This document shows positions 20,966 through 31,095 of a stretch of 64,000 bases of DNA, one piece after another. The translations under genes and the position numbers were made by a program. Position 1 is the first letter of the stretch. Every line of letters starts with the position of its first letter. The notes beneath the pieces are model-generated. The model worked only from the letters and a program-made list of their open reading frames with translations, searched no databases and was not told the DNA's origin. The DNA comes from Ostrinia nubilalis (Eukaryota; Arthropoda; Insecta; Lepidoptera; Crambidae), in NCBI RefSeq assembly GCF_963855985.1, contig NC_087110.1, positions 11,213,001 to 11,277,000 of the forward strand. The letters run 5' to 3'.

Positions 20966-21334
20966 TAAGAAAGAAGTACTGAAGTTGTAGGACGCTGTTT
21001 CATTATAATGTACTTAGTTGCTTTGTGTCGTTTTTAATGATTGAGGTCTATGTAAATGATAATTAATAGGTGATTTTGAAAGATTGATCCCCAAGTGCTT
21101 GTAGGTTAAACACCGTTCTAGAGAGTTCAATTACGTTTCTTGGTATGTTCGGTTAATTTAACAGTTTAAGTTATTGTTTGGCATTTAAAGCAATTACCGA
21201 AAAGCTATTAAACTTGCAAATGGCTCTTGCGCTTGTGTTTATGAGTTAACTCCTTTTATGTATGATATGGATATACCTATGGGTTGTATGTATATGTGAG
21301 AAGTTCCTACAAGATATAGTAGTACGGATTTACC

Positions 21335-21482
21335 CCCGTATTCACAAACGATGCTTGCTTAAGTAAAGCAGCAAATCGAACGCAATGCGTTGAAAAGGAC
21401 TCTATGATTGGTTCGTGTGTCACTCTATACGTCCAGTTCTACGCTCACTGTGAGACCTCATAGTAATGTTTGTGAATACGGG
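21335..21482 (+). mobile_element. MITE family A
   Basis: CCCGTATTCACAAACGATGC to TAATGTTTGTGAATACGGG, nearly full length, in the same orientation as 6968-7113. Confidence 0.85.
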
Positions 21483-21907
21483 GCTAAAGGTGTTATAGAA
21501 CATTTATTAATTTATACAGGATGGTTTTGAGGCGAAAAAGATTGAAAGTTTATTGCCTTAATTGCTAACTTGCGAGTAGATAACTTCTTAGTTAAACTGC
21601 AAATTGAAAGATCTGGATCTCAGAAAGTATAGGTTCTGAAAGATTCCCAAATTCCATCGGCGAACTCAAATGGACTGCTAAACTGTTAGCGGTCAGACAA
21701 CCGAAACAGTTAGCGGACAATTAACCGGAAAGTTTGTCAGCTGGCAACAGGAGTTCGGCAACTTACGAACTTTCAGAGAACGGCAGTTTTATTCATACTA
21801 CACATTGGTCCCGACTTTGTTTGCATTGGAAATACTACTGTGGAGGTATTTTGAAACTTTAGAATTGGGTTTTTGACACATCAATCAATTAATATGTCAT
21901 TTTTAAC

Positions 21908-22083
21908 CCTCGCGGAAAACGCAGCGTAGCACCCACAAGGTGGACCGACGACATCATAAAGGTAGCAGGAAGGCGCTGGACGCAGGCCGCTACCAACCGG
22001 GCAACTTGGAAAGTATTGGGGGAGGACTGAACATTCAGCAGAACATGTCTTGTCCTATGGCTGAGATGATGATGATGATGATT
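21908..22083 (+). mobile_element. RTE LINE 3' end
   Basis: GGAAAACGCAGCGTAG, ACCCACAAGGTGGACCGACG ACATCATAAAGG and TGGCTGAGATGATGATGATG are the last 55 codons plus tail of RTE, with small indels. Confidence 0.85.
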
Positions 22084-22689
22084 TCAACCCTTGACGTGAA
22101 GAGAGGGACGTTATCTGTTTGATGTTGATGAACCGATTTTGAATACAACTTGTTAAATAATAAAAACTATTACCGTAATATTATCTACTACACGTATCTA
22201 CCGGACGATTCTGTTTGGCGAAAAGAATTTATGACATCACTGTTTTATTTAATGGAGTTTGAAAGCTACTAGGAAGATAATTTTGCAGCTGACTAAAAAT
22301 TAAGTAGTTTTATTAGGGCTGACAACAAAAAGACCTTTTCTCTCTCTAAACTCAAAGGTCTTTTATCCAAGCCAAAGCTAGATTACATCTACATTGATAA
22401 AAAATCAGCGATCCCAAACAAATCGATTCCTATAATATACATACAAATTGATAGAGACGTGTTTTCTCTTGCCCAGTTCACACGAACTACAAAGTTGACG
22501 TGCGTTGTGGCTATAAAAGGCATTTAAATGTAAATATTTGTGTTAAGAAATCAGTTAGGTTTTAACTAAAGTATGGGGGCTGCGCGGTAGAGGTGGCAGA
22601 GGCCCAAGTCATGAGCGGGGAAACCTTTCCGTCGATAGAGTGTAGAGCTTGTTTCAGAGTGTTCAGAAAGGCGCGAAATCCACACGATT
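22084..22689. other. No gene seen
   Basis: A weak 10-bp stem (AAAGACCTTT and AAAGGTCTTT at 22330-22365) is the only structure noticed. Confidence 0.4.
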
Positions 22690-22862
22690 TCTGGGTGGTA
22701 TAAACGGGACTATTCCCACCTCTCGTTTCCACCGCTGCAACCCCTGTGTAGCCAGGATATACAGCTTGATAGCCAATAAAAACCCAACCAGTGTAGGCCA
22801 ATTTTGTCCCGGGGGAAAGTTAAACTGTCATTGGACCCGCATCGAAATTAATCAGAAGCTGG
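22690..22862 (-). repeat. Repeat R3, long copy
   Basis: ACGGGACTATTCCCACCTCT, GCTGCAACCCCTGTGTAGCC, AATAAAAACCCAACCAGTGT and GTCCCGGGGGAAAGTTAAAC are followed by CCGCATCGAAATTAATCAG. About 170 bp, the fullest copy with 44640. Confidence 0.75.
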
Positions 22863-23185
22863 GTGGTTCTCATTGTAACCGTCCGGTTACGTTCTGATGC
22901 AAATGTACGAAAACTGCACAGCAACCGCTGAACCTATTGAATTTGAATTTGAAACCTAAAAGCCTGCAAAAAGCGACGAATGCGCGAAATTGTGAATAGT
23001 TGACCTTTAAATTGGCCTCGTTTTTCAAAAGAGACATTTTGTTCCCTATTTGGTTTGGAATTACCATGCAATAGCAGCAGTTTGTTCTTTCTCTTTCTTT
23101 CAGTATAACACGTCAAGTCAATAGGTAAATGCTTGAAGCAGAAGAGATAGCTAATTAGCTAACGATGCATTGTCTCCACTGCTCG

Positions 23186-23357
23186 ATGGACCGATGACGT
23201 TACCTCAAAAGAAAACTGGCAGCAGCATTTCATGACTCGAGGGGCAAGTCATCACCATTGCAGTTCAGTACCACTAAATTTTCCCCCAAAGACGATCTGC
23301 CGCTTTTTCATCCAGCTGCTGCCAGTTCTCTTCATCAGAGGTCATCGGTCCATGATG
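23186..23357. repeat. Inverted repeat with arms of about 42 bp
   Basis: ATGGACCGATGAC and AACTGGCAGCAGC at the left match the reverse complement of GCTGCTGCCAGTTCTC and GTCATCGGTCCATGATG at the right. Spacer is about 85 bp. No TSD found. Class unknown. Confidence 0.7.
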
Positions 23358-23908
23358 AGGATGCAGGATGAGGAAAGATCCGAAACATAAATTCCTTATC
23401 CTCTAGAACTCTCATTGTCTATGCCTTGCGCCATAGAGCAAAGAGGACGTGCTTGTCTCTGGCCGATCGTGCAGGAAAAAATACCGATCCAATTTCATTA
23501 CGCGGCCATTTTACGTCCTACCCACATACAGGGTGGTTTCATTAGTCTATTCGCTTTAAGGGAGCTTTTTCTAGGTATCTCTATTAATATTGCAAATGGG
23601 ATCTTCTTTTGCTGAATTGGAATCTAAGATAGGTATTTTCTTTTACTTTGAAGACTGGCATCAGCTTAATGATGTTAGTACTGAAGCTTTTTGCCATTGG
23701 AAAAATAATTTAGGACGTAAGTAACTTATTTGCTGGACAATTTTATTTGATCTGAATATAAAAGGTACCTAGTAAATTAAAACCTACTTACTAATTAATA
23801 GACTTACTAGCACAAATTTGCTCTATTTTTATATTTGTTTATGTATGTAAAGTCTAGTCTAAATAAATTGGACTCGAGTCGGATTGTTACGTTATTTATT
23901 TACTTAAG

Positions 23909-24000
23909 TACACAAACGATGCCTGCTTAAGTGATGCAGAAAATCGAATGCGTCCACGCGCACTGTGAGACCTCATAGTAATGTTTGTGAATACGGGCGT
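23909..24000 (+). mobile_element. MITE family A, internally deleted
   Basis: ACACAAACGATGCCTGCTTA runs straight into GCGTCCACGCGCACTGTGAG and the normal end TTTGTGAATACGGGCG; about 50 bp of the centre are missing. Confidence 0.8.
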
Positions 24001-24002
24001 AT

Positions 24003-24082
24003 GTCCCTTAACTGTGGTAGGGTTAATATTGGGACGTATAAAAGTGCTTTTTAAAAGCCTATTTGCAAAAATAAATGAGTTT
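24003..24082 (+). repeat. LINE 3' tail fragment (family L3)
   Basis: CTGTGGTAGGGTTAATATTG GGACGTATAAAAGTGC to AATAAATGAGTTTTATGAG. It lies between two oppositely oriented pieces of MITE A. Confidence 0.65.
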
Positions 24083-24107
24083 TATGAGTCTTTTTATGTG
24101 AGTTTTT

Positions 24108-24165
24108 CAACGCTGTGCGTTCGATTTGCTGCTTCACTTGAGCAGGCATCGTTTGCGATACGTAC
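24108..24165 (-). mobile_element. MITE family A fragment
   Basis: CAACGCTGTGCGTTCGATTT GCTGCTTCAC to GCAGGCATCGTTTGCG is the left half of family A in reverse orientation. Confidence 0.75.
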
Positions 24166-24676
24166 TGGTGCAGTGTCAGTATTTTTTAGATGTTATAGAT
24201 AGTGGTCGGTAAATGGAGTGACACTAAAGAGCTGGTAGTAAATAAGGTAAACCAAGTCAATAAAATTCGACGTTATAAGGAATTTGTCGTTAAATCGAGT
24301 GACGTTATAAAGAATTTACAGTTTATTTAAAATTTAATATTATCATCTTGTCAAACGAAAACATAGCGTATCTAAAACGAATTAGACAATCTTCCACCCT
24401 GTATAAAGTTTATAGAGCAATATAAAATTTTATAGCCTACAGGACCCGTATCGCATGCATTAAGATGCACTTCGACGCATCTACGAATGCATTTGGTTGT
24501 TTATTTGTTATATTACCCTGTATTTGGTTTCTTAGTTCTTCATTAAAGTTTGTTTAACGGATAGGTTTTTTTAACTCTATAAGGGCAGAATTAAAATAAC
24601 AAGAGAGTTAGGGGTTGTGTTCGATTCCCATATTTACCAAGAGGGTATTCCAAAGGCTTATAAAGCACCATTCGCA

Positions 24677-24838
24677 GTCATCATTATCATCATTTCAGTC
24701 ACGAGTTCACAGCTGAACATAGGCTTCCCCCACTGATTTTCACATCGCCCGGTTGGTAGCGGCCTGCATCCAGGGCCTTCCTGCTACCTTTATGAGATGG
24801 TCGGTCCACCTTGTGGGTAGAAATCCCACACTGCGTTT
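24677..24838 (-). mobile_element. RTE LINE 3' end
   Basis: ATTATCATCATTTCAGTCAC is the tail; CGGTTGGTAGCGGCCTGCAT and GGTCGGTCCACCTTGTGGGT are the coding end read in reverse. Confidence 0.88.
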
Positions 24839-24998
24839 AACAAAGGATGTGAATGCTTTCCATCATAGGACAGCTTTTCTAGTGGTAAAGCAAAATAGGT
24901 ACAATAGATATTTTGGCAATCCCTTTGTTCTGTTTTTTTTTCTTTTTGTGTCAAATAAAGTTTTCTAAAGTTTTTCAATCGGCTTCTCGGAATACTCA

Positions 24999-25375
24999 GG
25001 CTGGATTGCACGGTTGCACCATCTTACTTTAACTTTGACAAACGTCAAAAAGCTGTCAAACTCCATACAAAAAACAACGGTTACCTATCGTTAAAGTCAG
25101 TGGCGGCGTAGCATAGGTTGGCACCCGGGGCGGCACCCCCCCCCCCCCCCCCGTCATAATATAAATTATAGCCTAAGGCACGGCACCCCAGAATGGCACC
25201 CCCCCTGTCATGACATCATGACCGTCCTTGCCATGCAGATGCGTCAGTGAGTACTAATCTGCGCGACTTTGTCACCCCCTGATGCTTGGCACCCGGGGCG
25301 GACCGCCCCCACCGCCCCCCCCTTACGCCGCTACTGGTTAAAGTTACGGTCAAAGTTAGGTGGTGCACCTCAGCC
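24999..25375. mobile_element. MITE family F, interrupted by a hAT MITE
   Basis: GGCTGGATTGCACGGTTGCA CCATC at the left and GTGGTGCACCTCAGCC at the right are complementary ends. AACTTTGAC and GTCAAAGTT continue the pairing. A second copy without the insertion lies at about 54297-54395 (GTTAAAATTAAGGTGGTGCG). Confidence 0.7.
25098..25336. mobile_element. hAT MITE nested in MITE F
   Basis: TIRs CAGTGGCGGCGTA and TACGCCGCTACTG are flanked by a perfect 8-bp duplication GTTAAAGT (25090-25097, 25337-25344). The inside is C-rich, with a run of about 19 C at 25134 and two copies of GGCACCCGGGGCGG. Confidence 0.92.
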
Positions 25376-25401
25376 TTAGAAGTAAAATATTTATATTTAA
25401 C

Positions 25402-25731
25402 CGCCTCTGTGGTCTAGTAGTAAGATCACCTGCTTCAGACGCAGAGGTCCCGGGTTCGATTCCCAGTGGGGGCAGATTTTTCTGTTCGGTTTGGTTGGTG
25501 GTAGGGCTTGTTCTAAGTCCGCCTGGCTAGCTACCACCATCTTACCTAAGTCTGTCGCCATAACAACAATGTTAAGAGCATTGTTGTGTTTCGGCAGTTA
25601 GAGGTAAGATAGCCAGTCCCTCTGTGGTTGAGGATTCCGGGTGAAGCTCGCTTCCACCTTCGGCCTGATCGGCACTTACCATCAGGTGAGATACAGGCCA
25701 AGAGCTTCCTCGTTGTGGATAAAAAAAGAAT
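25402..25731 (+). mobile_element. tRNA-derived SINE (family S1), full length
   Basis: The head CCTCTGTGGTCTAGTAGTAA (A box) with GGTTCGATTCCCAGTG (B box) resembles a tRNA gene, but the anticodon stem is poor and the unit continues for 330 bp with GGTAGGGCTTGTTCTAAGTC, a CATTGTTGTG segment and a short A-rich tail after GTTGTGGAT. The reverse copy at 44261-44591 matches it along its whole length. Confidence 0.9.
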
Positions 25732-26011
25732 CATTAAAGAGCTCACACGTTCTTAAAAAGTTAAGGCTTTTAACCCCCTATTAGCTCATCATGTTCCTAT
25801 CTGATTGGTGTCCATCTCACCATCAATCTCGCTCAACGCTGGCAGGTTTATACGTTCGCGTAATGTAACATAGTGTCGTAAAGTGTAAAAGATTTATTAA
25901 TCGCCACGTAAATTATTGGTATCAGACGCGAAACGCTCGCTTTGTTTAGAATGTTGTTGGGAAAAGTGAAGCAGGATGAATTTGACAGGTATAAAGAATG
26001 TTTCAGTGTAA

Positions 26012-26149
26012 GGCCCGATTCGACCAAACTTTAATCCCAGAATAACTGCTGGTATAACTGGCACATTGACATTTTCAGTATGGGAAATATGTCAAAATGA
26101 CAAGTTTATTCTGAGATTAATATTTACTCTTGTTTGGTCGAATACACCC
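26012..26149 (+). mobile_element. Harbinger-like MITE, family D
   Basis: GGCCCGATTCGACCAAACTT to TGTTTGGTCGAATACACCC. TAA is duplicated (26009-26011, 26150-26152). Confidence 0.88.
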
Positions 26150-26371
26150 TAAATAGCACAACATTAACACACGTGTAATGTAATGAACAGTTTTTCACAT
26201 AACCCTCCTGCTGCCACGGGACAAAAATGAAAAAAAAAAATCAATATTGAATATTTTCTGATTCGTTGTGTTGGTTATGAATAACGATTCATAACCAACA
26301 CAATTGGCTTAACGAAACCAATGGTCTATTACACTTCACATTTAGTAATAGATATTTCCCTATACCTAAGG

Positions 26372-26499
26372 CTTACCTAAGGTAGCAGGGAAGCGCTGGA
26401 CGCAGGCTGCTACCAATCGATCAACGTGGAAAGCATTGGGGGAGGCCTATGTTCAGCAGTGGACGTCCTATGGCTGAAATGATGATGATGATGATGACC
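26372..26499 (+). mobile_element. RTE LINE 3' end
   Basis: AAGGTAGCAGGGAAGCGCTG GACGCAGG to GTCCTATGGCTGAAATG, then (ATG)n. About 128 bp. Confidence 0.88.
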
Positions 26500-27564
26500 T
26501 AAGGCTTTTAATTGATTTTGTAGATCTAACATATTGTTGTTAGCGGTGATTGGTTGCGCTGAAATGTTGTCTCGGTGAAAAAGATGCCAAAGGACTATTG
26601 AAGGATTTTTTGCATTTTCAGGAGAAAGTAGATATCAAAAAATGATACAATCACTTTATAGGCCTTTAAGAGAAGACTAAAAAAATAACAAGATGGGCGT
26701 TTTCACAGCTCAAGCTGAAAAAGGTTATTTAACCCTTTCCTACTCGATGCACCATTTTCGCGCGTCATAATGGGTCGGTAATGAACTGTTAGCCGGCAAG
26801 TAAATAATTAGCCGGTCCCGGCGACCGATTCTGTGATTACCCGCCGCTTTTTATGGCCGCGCCCGATTTAGGGTTTTATCCTTTGTACAATTGCGAGCAA
26901 AGAGTTGGTACTACTAACTTTAAATAAACTTTTGATGTAATGTTTGCTGAGGAATGTTCAAATGTGATTTTTAGAAACTAAAATATTAGTTTTTAATTTA
27001 AAATAAAGGCATAAATTACCTAAGATTTGAATAAATACCAAGTTAATTTGAAAACGATTGGCTAATTGAAGCGACTTTATTTATTTATTAAGTAATTGTC
27101 TTCATTTTAGACAATTTTTTTACATCCTATTATAAACAAATACTTAATAGTAGGTTTGAGAAAACACATAATGCAATGCAATGTGCCCGTTAAAATTTTC
27201 CTCTCCAATTTCGGAAGCGAATCGTCTACAATATTTTTAAGTGAAATACGACATGAGCCGATTATCTTGTCCGGCAGTGTTTTAATTTAAAACCCTCTTT
27301 TAGAGCTCGTTGCGGCCAATAAAAGTTTTTTTTATTGTTTTTTGTTTGTGTCGTAATGGGTTGAGGCTGATAGACGGTCATATAACTGTTACTATCCTGA
27401 TATTAAGTAAAGTATCAATAAAGGAATAAATCTGTTGTTGATCCGTTTTTGATTGAGTTAATCCGCTGATGACAGTTAATTTGGTTGAAGACTCTTTGGG
27501 TTTTGGATTCTGTGTCTATGGTCATTGTATCTTCAACTTTATTGTTTGATTTTTCTTTTTTTCC
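26500..27564. other. Unassigned, with a GC-richer patch
   Basis: 26740-26880 is noticeably GC-richer (TCGCGCG, CCGGTCCCGGCGACCG, GGCCGCGCCCG) but has no ORF, terminal repeat or splice context. The rest is AT-rich with no feature. Confidence 0.4.
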
Positions 27565-27672
27565 TCATCATTTTAGTCATAGGACGTCCACTGCTGAACA
27601 TAGGCCTCCCCTAATGATTTCCACAATGGCTGGTTGGTAGCGGCGTGCATCAAGCACCTTCCTCTACTTTTA
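27565..27672 (-). mobile_element. RTE LINE 3' end
   Basis: CATAGGACGTCCACTGCTGA ACATAGGCC to GCGTGCATCAAGCACCTTCC, then broken by R3 in the stretch TACTTTTATGACC. Confidence 0.85.
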
Positions 27673-27679
27673 TGACCTA

Positions 27680-27812
27680 CGGGTCCAATGATAGTTTAAC
27701 TTCCCGGGACAAACTTGACCTTCACGGGTTTCTATTGACGGTTAAGCTGTAGATCCTGGCTACAGAGAAGTTGCAGCGGTGGGAACGAGAGGTGGGAATA
27801 GTCTCGTACCTC
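27680..27812 (+). repeat. Repeat R3 inserted in RTE sequence
   Basis: R3 core bounded by TATGACCTA on both sides (27671-27679 and 27813-27821), a probable 9-bp target duplication. The same arrangement recurs at 30520-30654. Confidence 0.65.
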
Positions 27813-28321
27813 TATGACCTAAGTAGTGATGAATCGCCATTTAAGTCACAATTTTTTTCATCAATTAGAAAGGCTTACTGTATCATAATGAAATTTATAC
27901 GGGCGAAGTCGCGGGCAAAAGCTCTTTTCTTTCTTTCTTTCTTATTTGCGATTGCGAAAGCCCTCAATGCCATCACTCACGTTACAGATTGGAAAAGTTG
28001 GTTTTTAATAAAACCCGAATTAAACGGACTCCATTTTGTTAGTGACGAAATGAGTTTTTGTCCCTTCAAGTTTTTTGCCGACTGTTGAAATTGTTTTAAT
28101 GCCATGCCCCACCATGCCCTGTGGTTGGGACCGGGTGCAGTGGAAGCGAATCTATGCTGAGCTATACCTATTATTAGTATTCGTTTTATGTAAACGTCCA
28201 CAAGACTAGACGATAAACGGTCCTGCGGTTCTTATTCCGATGCTCAAAGTAAACTATTGAAAAAGTGGTAAGTTCTACAAGGTGCGCTACGCTACAGAGT
28301 TGATGGGTCAACTAGCAAATG

Positions 28322-28700
28322 AAGCCACGATAGCCGAACGGTGAAAGGGTCGAATTGGCCGAATCTTGATCCGGGGAACGCGGGTTCGAACCCGTTTTGA
28401 AGAGTAAAAAGTACCAGGGCAACATAACATAGGTGCGCTTGGAAGAAAAGTTTAGGTACGCTTTATTGGGTGCGCTTTAAAATGGGTGCGCTTCGAGGAA
28501 TACCTCCTCCGGTCTATCGAGCGAGAGACCTGCCTTTTTTATCTAGTAATTTCCATACTTAGTGGTTAAGTCCGAGGCTTGTACGCCCTTAGGCTCGTTG
28601 CTTAAATTTTGAGGTTGAGAGCCATCTGCGCTGACGTATTGCCCGGTGAAGCTGAGAAAGCCGCTCACGGCTATCAGCACAGTCCGTCCGAAAAAAAAAA
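28322..28700 (+). mobile_element. tRNA-derived SINE (family S3)
   Basis: CGATAGCCGAACGGTGAAAG is an A-box region, and GCGGGTTCGAACCCG (28380-28394) a B box, with a long variable-arm-like spacing (TCGAATTGGCCGAATCTTGA). The body repeats GGTGCGCTT three times, contains CCTCCGGTCTATCGAGCGAG and ends near an A10 run at 28689. The unit is far longer than a tRNA. Confidence 0.6.
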
Positions 28701-28974
28701 CCCTTAGTGGTTAAATAGACCCCATCCATTTTTCGGTTACATTATTTGCAACAATTTCAAAGAATCGCTTAGCTCTCACTGGAGGCTTTGCTTATCCAAA
28801 GCACCGTCTGTGCTGCGGCGAAGTAAATTGTGTTCAAATCAAACAAAAGTACAGAAATTAAGTTCAAGTTGTAGTTGTTCTGAAATATGCGTCCACCCGA
28901 TATTAAATGCTTTTAAGTTCCTGTAAGCTTTACGTAGTTTTAGCTTAAGAAAGCTATTTTAAGTTTAATTTCAG

Positions 28975-29100
28975 GTTTTGCTCGCAGATCGCTCGTGTGA
29001 ATTTAGTCCCATTTTAAAAACTATTCTGTTATTATAATTTCTCTGGGACTCAAACTATATGCCAAGTTTCATCTAAGTAAATTGGTTCTGGGATATATCC
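28975..29100 (+). mobile_element. Helitron-like / Metulj-type scrap
   Basis: TCTCTGGGACTCAAACTATA TGCCAAGTTTCATCTAAGTA AATTGGTTCTG corresponds to the middle of the family copy at 59853. Confidence 0.6.
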
Positions 29101-29682
29101 ATATTATGGATATGACCAATGACTAAATGTTCCGCCTTAATCACTAAAATCTAAAAATTACTAGACATTTTAGATTATTGAAGTATCAACCCGAAACTAG
29201 CAACAGCTGTTCCGAGCTCGAATCTCATTGGAGGCAAAAGTTAGTGCCATTGAAATTCCTATATAACCAGAATGGATGTTTACTATAATAAATAGTTAGG
29301 TATTTGTTTGGAATAGCCAAAAAGGAAGATAATAAAGAAACTTAGTCGGCAGTTTTGTAGACTGTCGCCTTAATCAGACATGAAGCATACACATACACTT
29401 AAAGTACATGTAGCGGTATATCAAGCTAAACTCTAGCTTCTTATATCATTGTAATAAGAGTCATTTTGCAATAAAAATAATATGGTCTGATAATCTGTGG
29501 ACTGTACTTAATTTATTGTTATAGCCCCGAAATAAGGACTAAATCACCAAACTTAGGAGCCAGACCAGACTAATGTGCTGAAACGACTGCTAAGTTAATT
29601 TTATCGACAATGTTGGAATTCTACAAAACACAATAAATAATATACTATTTATATGTTTATTATTGTTTATACTACCTTTTGC

Positions 29683-29862
29683 CCACGACTTTGTCTGAGT
29701 AAATTTCGTTCTATTACAGAAAGACTTCAACGGGCATATACTCCCCTCCAAGAGTGGGATAGGTACAAACTATCCCGTAATTGATTCTCAAACTATTTTC
29801 AAAATCGGTTCCGTGGTTTCCTAAGCTTGAAAAGGTAAAGCAGACAATTTCTGATAGGTTAA
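29683..29862 (+). mobile_element. Helitron-like / Metulj-type scrap, diverged
   Basis: CTTTTGCCCACGACTTTGTC, AAATTTCGTTCTATTACAGA and CAAAATCGGTTCCGTGGTTT follow the family order with substantial divergence. Confidence 0.55.
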
Positions 29863-29917
29863 GGTTTTTTTGGTACACAGCATGTTAAAGTAAAAGCTGT
29901 CGTATTTTATGTTAGAT

Positions 29918-30015
29918 GTTCGTTCGTTTTAGCCAAAGGACGTCCACTGCTGGACAAAGGCCTCCCCCAAGGACTTCCATAACGACCGGTTCTGTGCTGC
30001 CCATATCCAGGTACT
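29918..30015 (-). mobile_element. RTE LINE 3' end, part 1
   Basis: TTTTAGCCAAAGGACGTCCA CTGCTGGACAAAGGCC to CATATCCAGGTACT. It continues at 30356 after an insertion. Confidence 0.85.
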
Positions 30016-30031
30016 CACACATACACACACT

Positions 30032-30064
<33 letters not shown>

Positions 30065-30355
30065 TCACTCACACATACACTCACTCACTCCGCGCGCGCC
30101 ATCCCCCTTACTTTGTTACTACAGATATGTTACTTAGTATACCTAGTTGATATTATGTAGTATTAGTGCTTACTTTTATTTTTGTATAAGTACCTATTGA
30201 ATTGTATTTACGCACACATAATATTCCAAGGAAGAGCGATGTCTCCTGGCACAGGCTTCTTTAAGCTTAAAAGGAGGCATCGATCACTATTAATTATAAG
30301 CAATTCCGCTGGTAATGAAATAAAGATTTTATTATTTTTATTATTTTTATTTTTT
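30016..30355 (+). mobile_element. LINE 3' UTR insertion with 7-bp TSD
   Basis: AGGTACT is duplicated (30009-30015, 30356-30362). The insert starts with a (CA)n/(CT)n tract and ends AATAAAG followed by T/A-rich (TTTTATTAT)n, as in a 5'-truncated LINE 3' UTR. The LINE at 36796-38274 also has a long (CA)n just after its stop codon and an AATAAAG plus TTTA tail, so this may be a relative. Confidence 0.7.
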
Positions 30356-30505
30356 AGGTACTTCCTGAGACCTTCACCAGATCGTCGGGTTCACCTTAGT
30401 CCCTCACACCATGTCTTCCAGCTCGTGGTCGCCACTCGAGAACTTTTCTGCCACAACGGCCATCAGCTCTACGCGTTATGTGCCCCGCATCCAGCACCTT
30501 CCCCT
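30356..30505 (-). mobile_element. RTE LINE 3' end, part 2
   Basis: AGGTACTTCCTGAGACCTTC ACCAGATCG to CAGCTCGTGGTCGCCACTCG AGAAC continues 29918-30015. A further RTE piece (CCCGCATCCAGCACCTTCCC) follows, joined to R3. Confidence 0.8.
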
Positions 30506-30519
30506 ATTTTTATGACCTA

Positions 30520-30654
30520 CGGGTCCAATGATAGTTTAATTTTCCGGCACAAACTTGACCTTTACTGGTTGGGTTGTCAGCGGTCAAGCTGTAGATCCTG
30601 GCTACAGAGAAGTTGCAGCGGTGGGAACGAGAGGTGGGAATAGTCCCGTACCTC
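30520..30654 (+). repeat. Repeat R3, second composite copy
   Basis: Flanked by TATGACCTA (30511-30519, 30655-30663) and preceded by the same RTE sequence as 27640-27672. The shared block is close to 190 bp. Confidence 0.65.
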
Positions 30655-30789
30655 TATGACCTAAGTAGTGATGAATCGCCCCTTAGCGAAGCGAGCAAAC
30701 GCTAATAAGTAATTTTTTTTAGTTTCTTTCTCAGAAAGTAATCAAATATTTTGAAGTTTAATCATAAAAACGCCTAATCGATACGTATT

Positions 30790-30893
30790 TGCGTTTTAGG
30801 CAAATGCCGTCCACTGCTGGACAAAGGCCTCCCCCAAGGATTTCCATAACGACCGGTTCTGTTCTGCCCGCATCCAGGTACTTCCTGAAACTA
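30790..30893 (-). mobile_element. RTE LINE 3' end
   Basis: CGTCCACTGCTGGACAAAGG CCTCCCCCAAGGATTTCC to CGCATCCAGGTACTTCCTGA. Same subfamily as 29918. Confidence 0.85.
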
Positions 30894-30900
30894 AAATATA

Positions 30901-31095
30901 TCCCAACTAGCTGTGCCCGCGACTTCGCACGCATGAAAACCCGTATTAGCAACATTTTTAATTTTTTCTCTGCACCTATTACCTATCACTATCTAACACT
31001 GAAAGAATTTTTCAAATCGGACCGGTAGTTCCTGAGATTAGCGCGTTCAAGTTAACAAACAAACAAACTCTTCAGCTTTATAATATTAGTATAGA
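30901..31095 (+). mobile_element. Helitron-like / Metulj-type repeat
   Basis: CAACTAGCTGTGCCCGCGAC TTCGCACGC at the start, TTTCAAATCGGACCGGTAGT TCCTGAGATTAGCGCG inside, TTTATAATATTAGTATAGAT at the end. Complete. Confidence 0.8.

Noticed and set aside
25402..25474. tRNA-like sequence with A and B boxes
   Set aside because: The acceptor and anticodon stems pair poorly and the same 330-bp unit occurs at 44261 and 6840, so it is a SINE head and not a tRNA gene. The same reasoning applies at 10965, 28322, 36119, 55812, 61598 and 63112.
26740..26880. GC-rich patch as a CpG promoter
   Set aside because: No adjacent exon-like sequence or donor was found, unlike at 49.6 kb.
29998..30100. CA-rich run as a CRISPR-like or regulatory array
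   Set aside because: It is a simple microsatellite inside a LINE tail; no repeat-spacer structure exists anywhere in the window.
30182..30643. 153-codon plus-strand ORF
   Set aside because: It runs through a LINE tail, the antisense of an RTE end and R3, which have unrelated origins; it is a chance frame.
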